DNA of 64,000 bases from an uncultured Rikenellaceae bacterium (GCA_946486375.1 CAMLTW010000002.1:372001-436000); one strand, 5' to 3'. Positions 16,201 through 25,132 are shown, counted from the stretch's first letter. Translations and numbers: made by a program. The notes: generated by a model from the letters alone, not told the origin.

Positions 16201-18114
16201 GCACCCGTCCAAAGACGGACCGGTGATCCCGTCCAGCACGTCCACCAGGGGGGCGCCGCTGTCGGAGGCGCTTATGTAAATGGCCGATTGCCGGGCCGTA
16301 TCGGTCCGGTTTCCCAGTTGCACGATCTCGTCCATCTCCTCCGGTACGGCCTCCCCAAAATCCGCCTGGGACACGGTGATGGACTTTTCCGATACCGCCA
16401 CCACCGGCACCCAGTAGAATTTCCCTTTCCCTTGTCCGAACACCTGGCAGCGCACCAAATCATCGGGCCGAAACGGATGCGGCTCATCCTCCAGGGAGAG
16501 AATGTAGTTTTCCCCTGCCGGGGTTACCCGGGTGATTTTGCTGCCGCCGGCGGAAACAATCAAAGACCCCTTGACCGCGCGGATCTTCTCCAAAAGGAGT
16601 TCCGGCACGTGGAGCGTCTGCCGGATGTGGGCCTCGTCCGCCTCCAGGGTCCATTTTCCCGTAACCGTGTCATGGCGGAGCGCACCGCCCGCACCCAGGA
16701 TGCCGGAGACGTAATTGTCCGAGGAGAATCCTTCCGAGCTTATCATCTTTTGGGCTACGGCGTTTTTTTGAACCGTCAGAGAACCGGTCGTGGCCTCCTT
16801 CTGAACCTGCAGGGTCCGGGTGGCGGTATTCTCTACGGCAGAGAGGTTTTTAGCCGTCATGTTCAGTCCGGGGCGGCCTTCTTTCGGATGAAAAAGGTTT
16901 GCCAGATTCTGGACCACGGAGCCGTAGCCGTCCAGTACGGTCTTGATAAGAGCAGCCGGAAGGGCGAACCATTTATTACTGCTGGCGCGCTGAACGGGGA
17001 TCAGCACGTCGTCCGAGGAAAGGTCGACGTATTCAAACTGGTTGAGTCGGGGCGCTAAAAAAAAAAGTTCGTCGGCCGGATCCACGATCTCCAGGTTTTC
17101 GGGAACCGGCACCCGCGGAAGGTTCAGATAGCGGCTTTGTCTGGAATAGGCAAAGGTAAATTCGTATCCAGCGGCTTCTCCGGTCGTCGCCTCCAGTTTG
17201 GGCTTGGACACCACAATACGGCGCAGCACCCCGTCAGCAAGATGATAGCGATTTGACGAATTGAAAAAGTCCAGAATCCAGAGCCGGGTCGCCTCGTCCG
17301 GGATATAGCCGGTGTACTTCGTCCAGCTTATGTTACGGTCGATGTCGTATTCCAGGGTGTCGTCGCCAAACACGGCCGCGGCGCTCTCCAGTTCGGCCAC
17401 TTCCTTGCGGTCCCCGGTAAATAGCACCGTGTCAAATCCGCCCAGGGAGTTTTCCCAGACGAAGAAGTCATTCGTTCCGGGCAGCTCGTCGCGAAGCACG
17501 TAACGCTGGGTCCAGGTGAGAACGGTTCCCTGGGCGTCCTCCACCCATACGTCGTAATAGGTGGGCTGCTCGTTTAAAAGGCCCCGCACCCGTCCAAAAG
17601 ACGTATCGAATGTATGGACGGTGCCCGCCTGAAGTTCGGCAAGCGTCGTTTCGGTGGTGCGCCCTTCTTTAAAATACGCCCGCATTTTGCAGCGCCCCGC
17701 GGTCAGGGCGGCATACCGCAGGGCGTGGGGAGTGTGGTAGAGCGTATAGCGGGTTTGCGGTTGCCAGGTCAGGAAGTTACTTTTCAGCCACCCATCCAAA
17801 GGGATGTCCACGGCCAGACCGCCCTTGAGACAGTAGAACTCCCCGGTTTCATCCTCGACCCGGTAGGTATAGCGGGGGATGGGGGCAGACTCGGTGCGAA
17901 AATCCGGACACGGAACCATGTTCTCCAGGATGTTCCGCAGCTTGATCGTTACCCTGCCCTCCGGATCCGGATAGTAGGTTTCCGTCACCAGCACCTGGCC
18001 CTCGTGGGAGAGGGAGAAGGAGACGGCTTCCGTCACCCCTCCCAGGACCAGATCGGGAAGGTTGCCGGCAAGGTTGTAAAGCGAAGGTTTTTTTTCAATG
18101 GTCGTCATACCCAT
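13240..18114 (-). CDS. Large modular tail-tip/fibre protein, 1624 aa
   Basis: Residues 1-350 look like a tail-attached N-terminal domain; 400-500 is helical and repetitive. From about 715 there are four jelly-roll-like modules of 150-190 aa, each closing with a linker of the type GNKPxPVWxPSLADQAAESA or GxRPTLWSAAPEDL (near 835, 988, 1162 and 1353). The end (1380-1624) looks like a receptor-binding head after an NGKISARHIDTESLKS element typical of phage tail-fibre shafts. It probably binds a cell-surface glycan or receptor. Position after tape measure and tail protein fits a Tal/fibre fusion. Direct DNA repeats in the module linkers suggest expansion by duplication. Confidence 0.85.
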   Translation of the reverse strand: MGMTTIEKKPSLYNLAGNLPDLVLGGVTEAVSFSLSHEGQVLVTETYYPDPEGRVTIKLRNILENMVPCPDFRTESAPIPRYTYRVEDETGEFYCLKGGLAVDIPLDGWLKSNFLTWQPQTRYTLYHTPHALRYAALTAGRCKMRAYFKEGRTTETTLAELQAGTVHTFDTSFGRVRGLLNEQPTYYDVWVEDAQGTVLTWTQRYVLRDELPGTNDFFVWENSLGGFDTVLFTGDRKEVAELESAAAVFGDDTLEYDIDRNISWTKYTGYIPDEATRLWILDFFNSSNRYHLADGVLRRIVVSKPKLEATTGEAAGYEFTFAYSRQSRYLNLPRVPVPENLEIVDPADELFFLAPRLNQFEYVDLSSDDVLIPVQRASSNKWFALPAALIKTVLDGYGSVVQNLANLFHPKEGRPGLNMTAKNLSAVENTATRTLQVQKEATTGSLTVQKNAVAQKMISSEGFSSDNYVSGILGAGGALRHDTVTGKWTLEADEAHIRQTLHVPELLLEKIRAVKGSLIVSAGGSKITRVTPAGENYILSLEDEPHPFRPDDLVRCQVFGQGKGKFYWVPVVAVSEKSITVSQADFGEAVPEEMDEIVQLGNRTDTARQSAIYISASDSGAPLVDVLDGITGPSLDGCLKARFGNLSGITDKELNPEGYGLYSLNCYLAGHFRLSNGMTLDKYIDQAGDAIQQKVLTALTVSGGAIDLSVKSQVDSLEFSAINLANGTKGTIPFIPGGIVAMFLLAVRPKPGEVYTVSWDDMQVPDNEDAYGVNAYLWNGNWDQAVGIEDHHQGGPGTYSFTVLENVVDTDYYLAFYRNGKNSGSVTNPRFVRGNKPMPVWGPSLADQAAESATEAERISTEKVNTLQIGDVNLIDDSKINETSNAYGFAGRYVDLEAGKTYTLQVCGHVDQQAVIDEKFLYVIIYLSDWSWAVGIDIRSLEDIVSSATFEVPRKDTYVIQSFMSPNEGSRAGTATVNWYKLVEGNKTSDQWSPSLADQAAESAAEAERVATERINATQTGTRNYLIGSRYDTTALWHPHGGTATLVDDPFMGKVVEYSRPAGGGEYMTLHEVSERGSLANAPLVYYVIAKELDADGGWNFGGWVNTFSHLTALTGNKTDLGNGWFMYWTAFSCGDSIGNGMGINSVKGSWRFYAAGILRGNKPPVGWTAAPEDMVAKVELAAELKIRDDQISARVSKQDLAGALASYSTITQTADSIRMAVDSMQTGGRNLLRNSDSYTIGESAASYAYISLKDLQTEVIRSNTAYTFSVERSEIVSGTATDIYSIVLYDLKNSVAANHVHLPISSARQWVTFVTPSLPSDTYGILLYAGVAGAAGYRSITWHKVKLEEGSRPTLWSAAPEDLPARLRATGIDIDANRITLTGNTMIQDNAGNVAALFNNGKISARHIDTESLKSAEGFFDNITIARYGQAQIGGFFFGSLDIGNIYYPDRMEYSNADGDMFAIRPNASISTLAGVRNALLYSASPLGNRFNRAAAFDGHVEVNGNFHVRAGSGVYMPGVLVSAQVQPDGSVVDTWEGYLNLTTPDVRKTAAGQYWIGHQLGHTRYHAFVTPVHNPSRPNWHRIAPVILERTANYIVVGMYDMGQNNTSTDYGFALTLIGDRA
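15088..15588. repeat. Pair of 48-bp direct repeats in the fibre gene
   Basis: Positions 15088-15135 and 15541-15588 differ at one base that I can see. They are 453 bp apart, exactly 151 codons, so recombination between them would remove or add one module without breaking the frame. They encode the PSLADQAAESAxEAER linker. Confidence 0.8.
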
Positions 18115-18162
18115 TTCCTTTTCAGCAAAATTAGGTTTTGAGGTACCGGGCGAAAGGACAAA

Positions 18163-19956
18163 TCAGGCTTCTATAAATTCGACCTCTGCCGGCAGGATGG
18201 TATCGGTTTGAAGGGTGACGGACAGCGTGCGGATAAAATACAGACGGCCCCCGATATAGAATTTGTCTCGCAAATCCAGGTTGTGAAGGTCCAGGGGAGT
18301 CAGTAGAAGGCTTGCCCGAAGCACCTGCTTGTCTTTTTCCACCCATGTGGCAAACTCCCGGTGGAAATTCTCGAAAAGGCCGTACTGGCCCGGGAAGGCC
18401 AGGGATAAATCCCCCAGCTTGTTGCCATACGCATCGTAGTTGCAATGCGACATGTAGGGATACTCTGCACCGCTTGCGAAGGAGGGATTGGGTTCGACTT
18501 TGTACCTCTTTCGCAAGTAGAGGCCCACGGTCAAATCTTCCGGCCGCTTTTTTTCGATGGGGTCTCCTTCCGGCAAGTAGTATAGTTGCTTTTGGGAGGA
18601 ATCGGTACCCGCCGGAGTGTACGTCGGGTCATAATGTGCCCGAAGGTTGGTTTTTAGCACCGACCCGTTGAACGCATTGTCGTAGGATTGCACGCTTGTT
18701 TCCTCCCTTTGCTCCACGTCTTCGCGGGGCCGGTTCATCCGCTGTTGCATCACGTTGTATTTGCAGGTATTCTGCGTTTCGGTGTCAAACATGGTTTCGA
18801 TAACCTGACCCGTGGAGAGGATGTTATAGGTTTTCATTTCTTCCTCCGAGGCGGTTTTCTCGGCTTCCCGGTGCATATCCCAGATGGTTTCCACCTGGGT
18901 CAGCACCTGGTCGGTGGGAAGGGTTTCATCCTCATCCGAATAACCGCAGACGTACGTTTGGCCTTTCTCGACGGAAAGGGAAGGCGTCCCGATCAGCTTA
19001 TCGGTCCAGTCACGGACAATCCCGCGGGCCAGGATGTCCTTGTTCAGCTCGATACTGTATTCCGATCCTTTGATGTAGAGCGTCGCGCACGGCAATTTCA
19101 GTACCTCGGATAAAAAATCATTGGCCGGTAAGGAAGGCAGGAAGTCCGCATAGGTTACGCTGGCCTCCAGCGTATCGGGGTCGATGTCGTAAACGGGCGA
19201 ATCGTCCCTTGTCTGGTAGTTGGGATGCCACCGGCCCACGAGCATCACCCGTCGAAGGTCTCCCCGGTCATAGACATTACTTGTTAGATGACCGGCCAAA
19301 AGCTGGTTTATTATCCAGCCGATACGAAAACACGGTATGATCTTATGAAACAAGAATCCACGGGTAGGGCTTTGATAAAGATAACCGCCCTTTTGGATGT
19401 ATTCGTTGATGAAGTTTTCCCGGTCCGCGGTAGAATCCGTTCCCCGGACGGCGATGGTCGGGGCCACCATATCCGGCGCGTCTTCCTCCATCCAGGCCAA
19501 AAGGGTCTCGTTATAGGATTCCGCGACCCGCCGCCGGCTCGAATAGGTGTAAGGAGAAGTTCTTCGGCTCGATGTGTCGCGTTCAAGTTTTCCCAGGGAC
19601 AACCGGCCCAGGGACTGGTACTGCAAAAATTGGCGGACATTCTCGGGAAAAACGGCCCCGTTGTAATTGACGCTTATCGTCTCTGCGGTCTCGTCCACCG
19701 TCTGCTGGCCCGAGGTAATCTCCATTCCGCCAAAGAGGATCCGGGTCTGCAAAGGCCGCAGGCCGCCGGCGGAGGCCGCCCGGTCCGAAAACCCGAATAT
19801 AATTCGGTTGCGCGGCGAAAGGGGCAGTTCATACGTCAGACTGTACGGGGCCGGTATGTGGTCCGTTGCCAGAAACGGATTTTCATATTCCAGGGTGATT
19901 TCGGTGTCGGGGAAAAGGTCGGTTTCCCTTCCTTCCGTTATGATTTGAAGTAGCAT
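18163..19956 (-). CDS. Phage tail protein (distal tail/baseplate type), 597 aa
   Basis: No close family named, but position between the tape measure and the fibre gene is that of the distal-tail or tail-hub protein. The N-terminal 130 residues are beta-rich (EITLEYENPFLATDHIPAPYSL in two parts), the middle has Arg/Ser-rich loops (SSRRTSPYTYSSRRR), and the C-terminal 60 residues (LLLTPLDLHNLDLRDKFYIG) form a beta domain. No signal peptide or membrane segment. Confidence 0.75.
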   Translation of the reverse strand: MLLQIITEGRETDLFPDTEITLEYENPFLATDHIPAPYSLTYELPLSPRNRIIFGFSDRAASAGGLRPLQTRILFGGMEITSGQQTVDETAETISVNYNGAVFPENVRQFLQYQSLGRLSLGKLERDTSSRRTSPYTYSSRRRVAESYNETLLAWMEEDAPDMVAPTIAVRGTDSTADRENFINEYIQKGGYLYQSPTRGFLFHKIIPCFRIGWIINQLLAGHLTSNVYDRGDLRRVMLVGRWHPNYQTRDDSPVYDIDPDTLEASVTYADFLPSLPANDFLSEVLKLPCATLYIKGSEYSIELNKDILARGIVRDWTDKLIGTPSLSVEKGQTYVCGYSDEDETLPTDQVLTQVETIWDMHREAEKTASEEEMKTYNILSTGQVIETMFDTETQNTCKYNVMQQRMNRPREDVEQREETSVQSYDNAFNGSVLKTNLRAHYDPTYTPAGTDSSQKQLYYLPEGDPIEKKRPEDLTVGLYLRKRYKVEPNPSFASGAEYPYMSHCNYDAYGNKLGDLSLAFPGQYGLFENFHREFATWVEKDKQVLRASLLLTPLDLHNLDLRDKFYIGGRLYFIRTLSVTLQTDTILPAEVEFIEA

Positions 19957-19959
19957 GAT

Positions 19960-22900
19960 TTATAAACCTTTACGGATTCTGTCGTATTTGTTTTGCGCCT
20001 CGTGAATGCCGCCGCGGCCTGTCAGGGAAACTTCGGACCGGATGGGTTTTTCCAGCCTCCGGGATAACTTTTCCAGAAGGTCCATTATCCGACCCAGTAA
20101 GCGGGGATCCGTGGTCTCGTCCGAAGGAGAGGGGGCAGGGATGGAGGCCGAAGCGGGGATCGGTGACGTGGACGTGGAAACATAACCGCCGGAAGCCCGG
20201 CCGGGGATGGTCGCCTCAATCACGGCCGGCAGATTGATGGAACGAAGGGTACCGGCCCTTCGTGCCTGCTCGATGATGTCCAGCACGGGGCGTACCGTGG
20301 GATTGCGGTACCCGTCATTTGGAACCACATACTCCGTCCCGTCTTCGGCGACAATCACGCGCGGATCCGACACGTATCCCCGCCGGCGGGGGTCATTCTT
20401 GGCCCGAAAACGTTTTCCGTCCTGGGCACGGACCACGTCCAGCCATCCCCCATCCTCCGCCCCGGGAAGCGGCGCTTTCAGGATAGCGGCCGTCTGGACG
20501 GCGCCCAGACCGGCAATCACACCCGCCAGGATCGGCCCGATGATGGGGCCGAGCTTCAGGGCTGCCGTAACGGCCACGGCCGTATTGATAATAGTCTCGA
20601 ATACGGCCATAGCCCGTTGGCGAACCGCCTGCTTGCGTTCCATCTCCTCCCGTCGGCGGTCGGTCTCCTCGTCAATCTGCTGCACGGCATTATTGTATCG
20701 CTCTTGGGAAATCATGCCGGCTTTTAGCTGCCGGTCAAGGGCATTCTTTTTCCGCTTGGCCGTCTTCTCGTATTCTTTAAACTCGCGCTGTTCGGCCGCG
20801 CTCATCAGCTTAGAAATTTCCCCGAAGGCGTTTCCGATGGCACCCAGGGCCATCCGCCAGGAACCGAGACGGTCTTCGCCGGCCTCCAGATTGGTAAAAA
20901 AGTTCTCCCAGTCCGCAGTTGAAAATCCCAGAATATCCACTTTCTCCAGGGCGGTGTCCTTCCCGTCCGTGGGCGTGGTACTTCGTAGGGCCGCCAGGCG
21001 CTCGTTCAAATCGTCGATGATTCCCTGGATACGGGCCACTTCTTCCGGGTTGAGCGTACCGAGGGCCACCCCGTCCACACTTATATTTTTCGCCTCGGCC
21101 AAATATTTTTGGTACTGGGCAATCAGACCTTCCAGGTGTTTGCGGGCCGCTTCCTGTTCTTCACGCTCGTAGTGCTCTTTCAGCAACCGGTCGGCCTGGG
21201 CGTCCGTTTTGACTTTTTGCAGGCGGTCGGCGCTGTACCACCCTTGAAGAAGGGCTATCTTCTTCTCGAAGGTGTCCGCTTCTTTCAGCTCCTCATTGTG
21301 GCGAATTTTAATCTGACGAAGCTCCCGTTCCAGCCCTTGCTGCTGGGTTTGGATGTTTCTTACAACACCGTCCGTGTAGATGCCTTGGAGTTTCATCAGG
21401 TGTCGCCGCTCCAAATTCTCCAGGGCGGCCTGCTCGGTTTGGGTCAGGGTTTGGCGCTGCCGGCCGAACAATCCCAGTTCCTTCAGGCGCTTGTCATAGG
21501 CGGCCTGTTCGGCGGTCATGCGTTGCCGGTACTCGTTTTCCCCGGCCCCTTCCAGGCTGGCCGCTATCAATTTCTCGTACCGCGCCTGCTCGCTTTTAGT
21601 CTGTTGGAAACGCTTTTCTTCCAGCTCGGACTGAAGGCGCGCCAGCGCCGCCCCGCTTTCCTGACGAGAGGCGATCCGCTTTTCCAGGGTATCGATTTCC
21701 AGCGTCAGCAGTTGACGGTTAAATTCTTCTTCCGTTGCGATCTCTCCGGCCAGGTGCTTTTTGCGAAGCTCCGCGCGGGCTTTCAGAAAGAATTCATCCC
21801 CGGTAAGGGACCATTGCTTTTTGGGGGTAGTTCCCGGAAGGGTCGGTTTTGTCTTGTCGTCGGAGTCCCGGTCAGGGAGGGTAAGCGGGGCGGGATTCAA
21901 CTGTTTTTCCCACTCCTTGATAAGATTGGCTGTCTTGCCAATTCGGGTTTGATATTCCGCCTCGAATTTGTCCACATTTTGAATCATACTATTCATTATG
22001 GACTGGGCGGACTGCTTTTGGAACCCCATGAACCCGAGCATGTTTCCCCAGAGGGATTGTAAGAAATTGAGCTTACCGGCCGACCCGTCCTCCAGGGCGT
22101 TCAGCCGTTCTTTTTCCAATTCGACAAGCCGGTCCTTGGCGGCTTGGATTTTGGCCTGAAGCAAAAGGGATTTACAGTAATCGTCCACGGCTTGTTTTGC
22201 CTTTCCGGTGGCGATGGTCTCCTCATTTATCAAATCGATTCCACCGGGCATGGCCGCCTGCAGATCTTCCATGGCTTTTTTTCGTTCCTTGTCGGAAACG
22301 CTCTTATCGGAAGCCACCCGGAGCAGTTCCTCCAGCCTAACCTTCTCTTCCACGTAGGAATCGTTCGCCTTTTTGTTGATTTCCGTTAAATCCTGGGCGG
22401 CTTTGGCCGCGGCATTGCTTCGGGTGGCGACAACCGACAGTACGGTGCCGATGGCCCCGATAGCCGTGGCAATCCATCCGATAGGCCCAATGGAGGCGAA
22501 GAACATTTTAAAAGCAGTTCCTGCGGCCCGGATATTCCCGGCCAAAAGAAGTTTTGCCGCCGCAAGTAATTTTGTTGCACCGGTTGCACCGGTCAGGGTG
22601 GCGACCTCCTGGACCATGGCGGTGCGGTTGGCTTTGGAATAAAAAACCTGAAGTTTTTGCAGGACGATGTAGGCTGCGACGGCGGCCGACAAGGAAACAA
22701 TAACCCCGCTGTATTTGCTGCCGACCTCCACGATGGCGGCCAGCGCTTGCAGAAGGTTTCCGGAAAGGCCCAGGACTTCCGACCAGAGGGGGAACAGCTT
22801 TTCTCCCAGATCCGTCAGCGCCCGGTCCATCACTTTGCGCCGCTTCTCTACGATGGCCGCCGCGGATTCATTCTTGGTGTTGTATTCCTCAGTCAAAGAG

Positions 22901-24174
22901 GTAGCCTTTGCAAATTCCTCGTTCGCCAGGGCCTGCTGCTGCCGCAACATATCGGTGTTATCGGCCAAAACGCCCAATACCTGACTCGATCGTTGGCCGT
23001 CCAATTTAAGGGACGAAAGCATCTTCACGCGGGTTTCCATATCCACGGAACCGAGACCTTCCAGGAATTTCAAAAAGGCCTCGTTCGCATCTTCATCCAG
23101 AAGTTTACGAAAATCCTCAAGACTCATTCCGGCAATACGGGCGTAATCCTGGGTCTTCTTCTGCATACCCATCATAACCTGCCCGTAGGTCGTTCCGCTC
23201 ACCTCGGCCGACTGGGCCAGGTTGTCCATGGTCGCACCGAGCCCCATCACGTTCTGGATCGATACGCCAGCTCCCGGAGCCACCCCGGCTACACGGTTGG
23301 TAAACTCGACGATGTACCCCTCGTTCGCTTTGGAGCTTGCCCCCAGGGAATTGATGGCAGACCCGACCGAAAGCATCGATTTTTCCAGCCCCAGTTCTTC
23401 TTCCAGATGGAAAACCCCGACCAGCTTTCCGACCTGGTTGATGCTTTCCTCCACGTTGCCCCCCAAATCTTCCGAAAGAGCTACTTTAATCTGGTCGGCC
23501 GCCCTCACAAATCCTGCTATGTCCTCTTTCCCCTGAATACCGAGTTTTCCGGCGACGCGGCCCAGTTCCAGCAGGTCTTCGCGGGAGGTTCGGGTGTCGA
23601 TTTTATCCAACTCCTCATCCAACCCCTTTACTTCCTCTTTCGTCAGGCCGGTCGTTTTTTGCACGTCGGCCATTTTATCATCCAGGCGCGTGTAGGCCTT
23701 CACTGCCCGGTCGGCCAGTTGTTCCACGGAGGCAACGACAGCCGCTCCGCCCAGGTATGCGCCCCAGCGGGAGCTGCCGCCCGTTGTTTTCTTCCCTTGC
23801 GCCTGCTGAATCTGCGTTTCAATTCGCTGGATTTTATTCAGGGTGGCCGCGTACTCTTTAGAATCCCGGTTCAGTAGTTGGAGTTCTCTGCGAAGGGACC
23901 GATGGGCGGCCTGGAGTTGATTCAAAGGAACCCGGTTCAGGTTCCGCACATGGTCCACGTCCACCACCTCCTTGCGGTATTGGTTGAGTTCGGAGCGAAC
24001 CTTGCGGACTTCTTTGTCCAGGGCGTTCGCCAGCCCCAAATCCCCGCCTTTGAGAGCTTCGCGCTTCTTTCGGGTCAAAGTCTCCAGTTCTTCGGAAAGT
24101 TCCGCCACCTTCTTGCGGGCGGCCTCGTTATTGATAACAACGTCCACCACCGCGCGTTCTTTACCTTTTGCCAT
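19960..24174 (-). CDS. Tail tape measure protein, 1404 aa
   Basis: Sets tail length and is ejected with the DNA. N-terminal coiled coil (about 10-130). Core of the TP901-type tape-measure domain from about 160 to 440 (DDKMADVQKTTGLTKEEV; VAGVAPGAGVSIQNVMGLGA). Hydrophobic membrane-active stretch about 490-600, long coiled coils about 800-1100, a second hydrophobic stretch about 1195-1250 (GPIIGPILAGVIAGLGAVQT). No muralytic domain is evident. Its length would predict a tail of roughly 200 nm by the usual 1.5 angstrom per residue rule (inference). Confidence 0.93.
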   Translation of the reverse strand: MAKGKERAVVDVVINNEAARKKVAELSEELETLTRKKREALKGGDLGLANALDKEVRKVRSELNQYRKEVVDVDHVRNLNRVPLNQLQAAHRSLRRELQLLNRDSKEYAATLNKIQRIETQIQQAQGKKTTGGSSRWGAYLGGAAVVASVEQLADRAVKAYTRLDDKMADVQKTTGLTKEEVKGLDEELDKIDTRTSREDLLELGRVAGKLGIQGKEDIAGFVRAADQIKVALSEDLGGNVEESINQVGKLVGVFHLEEELGLEKSMLSVGSAINSLGASSKANEGYIVEFTNRVAGVAPGAGVSIQNVMGLGATMDNLAQSAEVSGTTYGQVMMGMQKKTQDYARIAGMSLEDFRKLLDEDANEAFLKFLEGLGSVDMETRVKMLSSLKLDGQRSSQVLGVLADNTDMLRQQQALANEEFAKATSLTEEYNTKNESAAAIVEKRRKVMDRALTDLGEKLFPLWSEVLGLSGNLLQALAAIVEVGSKYSGVIVSLSAAVAAYIVLQKLQVFYSKANRTAMVQEVATLTGATGATKLLAAAKLLLAGNIRAAGTAFKMFFASIGPIGWIATAIGAIGTVLSVVATRSNAAAKAAQDLTEINKKANDSYVEEKVRLEELLRVASDKSVSDKERKKAMEDLQAAMPGGIDLINEETIATGKAKQAVDDYCKSLLLQAKIQAAKDRLVELEKERLNALEDGSAGKLNFLQSLWGNMLGFMGFQKQSAQSIMNSMIQNVDKFEAEYQTRIGKTANLIKEWEKQLNPAPLTLPDRDSDDKTKPTLPGTTPKKQWSLTGDEFFLKARAELRKKHLAGEIATEEEFNRQLLTLEIDTLEKRIASRQESGAALARLQSELEEKRFQQTKSEQARYEKLIAASLEGAGENEYRQRMTAEQAAYDKRLKELGLFGRQRQTLTQTEQAALENLERRHLMKLQGIYTDGVVRNIQTQQQGLERELRQIKIRHNEELKEADTFEKKIALLQGWYSADRLQKVKTDAQADRLLKEHYEREEQEAARKHLEGLIAQYQKYLAEAKNISVDGVALGTLNPEEVARIQGIIDDLNERLAALRSTTPTDGKDTALEKVDILGFSTADWENFFTNLEAGEDRLGSWRMALGAIGNAFGEISKLMSAAEQREFKEYEKTAKRKKNALDRQLKAGMISQERYNNAVQQIDEETDRRREEMERKQAVRQRAMAVFETIINTAVAVTAALKLGPIIGPILAGVIAGLGAVQTAAILKAPLPGAEDGGWLDVVRAQDGKRFRAKNDPRRRGYVSDPRVIVAEDGTEYVVPNDGYRNPTVRPVLDIIEQARRAGTLRSINLPAVIEATIPGRASGGYVSTSTSPIPASASIPAPSPSDETTDPRLLGRIMDLLEKLSRRLEKPIRSEVSLTGRGGIHEAQNKYDRIRKGL

Positions 24175-24230
24175 ACCTTCGATGCTTTGAAAACGAAGGT
24201 AGAGCGTGGCCAGGGCAGAGGAAAGGACAC

Positions 24231-24262
24231 AAAAAAGCCACCCCCGATAAGGGATGGCTTTT
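24231..24262 (-). terminator. Terminator after the XRE/DUF2442/DUF4160 cassette
   Basis: AAAGCCATCCC and GGGGTGGCTTT pair around TTATC on the minus strand (one G-U pair), followed by TTTTTT. It lies 24 nt after the XRE stop codon and before the tape-measure start. Confidence 0.82.
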
Positions 24263-24285
24263 GCCTGGTGCTTAAAAAAATGGTC

Positions 24286-24507
24286 CTAATTCTTTTCGAA
24301 GTTCAATGTCAGGCCGAGCGCCCGGGATAAGGTCAGAAACGTAGACATTTGCATATCGATACGTCCCTGCTCTATTAGACTTATATATTCCCGTTTTATG
24401 CCCGTCATATCGGATAACTGCTGCTGCGTCAGTTGGCGCTGTTTTCGCAGCTCTCGCAAACGCCTCCCATAGACCAGAGACATTTGTCTGGCGTCAATAT
24501 CAGCCAT
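24286..24507 (-). CDS. XRE-family transcriptional regulator, probable antitoxin/autorepressor, 73 aa
   Basis: Cro/CI-type helix-turn-helix: LRKQRQLTQQQLSDMTGIKR then EYISLIEQGRIDMQMSTF, ending LSRALGLTLNF. The start is the ATG beginning MADIDARQ, which overlaps the TAA of the DUF2442 gene (TAATG); the longer frame reads back into that gene. It likely binds the palindrome at 25033-25050 in its own promoter. An XRE protein with DUF2442 and DUF4160 is a recurrent toxin-antitoxin-like trio. Confidence 0.85.
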   Translation of the reverse strand: MADIDARQMSLVYGRRLRELRKQRQLTQQQLSDMTGIKREYISLIEQGRIDMQMSTFLTLSRALGLTLNFEKN

Positions 24508-24740
24508 TATGCCGGTTTTCCTATTTCGTAAAGAAATTCGGGCGCAAAGTCGGCGCCGTTTACCCATTCCAAAGTCATCGTAGACAGGCCGAACTGGGTA
24601 AACAGACTCTTATCAAGTAACGGCCCGAACACTTCTCCTTTGAGGTGAGGTTCAAGATCGACCACTTTTCGTTCTCTGTTGTTGAAGGTCAACAGAAGAC
24701 TGTAATCCTTCAGGTATTCAACATCAATTATTCGTAACAT
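24507..24740 (-). CDS. DUF2442 protein, 77 aa
   Basis: Begins MLRIIDVEYLKDYSLLLTFNN, with ERKVVDLEPHLKG and FGLSTMTLEWVNGADFAPEFLY: the characteristic DUF2442 pattern (beta hairpins, then WxxGxDxxPEFLY). It follows DUF4160 by 7 nt and is coupled to the XRE gene. In such pairs DUF2442 is thought to act with DUF4160; which of them is toxic is not established here. Confidence 0.87.
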   Translation of the reverse strand: MLRIIDVEYLKDYSLLLTFNNRERKVVDLEPHLKGEVFGPLLDKSLFTQFGLSTMTLEWVNGADFAPEFLYEIGKPA

Positions 24741-24747
24741 ATCCCTT

Positions 24748-25005
24748 TTATTTTAACGGTTCGATTCTCCCAATCGGTTCTCCCCGCTGTGCTCTTTTCC
24801 AGCACTCGAGAACTTCCTGTTCGTGAAGATCGAGCCACTTGTTCACCATTGCAACGACCTTTGCAGGAGCTTTACCATCTATGATCCGGTCCGTCACACT
24901 AATACTGCATTCGTATCCCGCATAGGAGAAATGAATATGGGGCGGGTTGTGATCTTTCCAATACAGGTAAAGATAAATTCCGAAAAATCGACTAATTTCA
25001 GGCAT
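24748..25005 (-). CDS. DUF4160 protein, putative toxin, 85 aa
   Basis: Has the family core ISRFFGIYLYLYWKDHNPPH then IHFSYAGYECSI, with the conserved WxDHxPPHxH motif that may be a metal or active site, and a helical C-terminus (KWLDLHEQEVLECWKRAQRG). First gene of the cassette. The start lies about 17 nt downstream of the predicted transcription start. Confidence 0.87.
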   Translation of the reverse strand: MPEISRFFGIYLYLYWKDHNPPHIHFSYAGYECSISVTDRIIDGKAPAKVVAMVNKWLDLHEQEVLECWKRAQRGEPIGRIEPLK

Positions 25006-25028
25006 GTCGGTGGCTTCTTTTTATAGTG

Positions 25029-25060
25029 CAAATGTAATAAATATATTACATTCCGCCAAA
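25029..25060 (-). promoter_or_regulatory. Promoter and operator of the DUF4160/DUF2442/XRE cassette
   Basis: On the minus strand TTTG (25057-25060), 20 nt, then TACATTTG (25029-25036): a complete Bacteroides promoter. The spacer and -7 box contain the perfect palindrome TGTAATA-TATT-TATTACA (25033-25050), an ideal site for the XRE protein to repress its own operon. Confidence 0.82.
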
Positions 25061-25099
25061 TAAAAGAGCAAAAAAAATGCCTGAATTTTCCCGTCGTGC

Positions 25100-25130
25100 A
25101 AAAACAAAAAGCAGCCCCGCAGGACTGCCT
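25100..25130 (-). terminator. Terminator upstream of the cassette
   Basis: GCAGTCC and GGGGCTGC pair around TGC on the minus strand (25111-25128), followed by TTTTTGTTTTT. It ends the connector-gene transcript before the cassette promoter, so late reading into the tape measure would need antitermination or a new promoter. Confidence 0.82.
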
Positions 25131-25132
25131 TT

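Noticed and set aside
24508-24567. N-terminal extension of the XRE gene
   Set aside because: It reads back into the DUF2442 coding region; the ATG in TAATG gives the normal length for the family.
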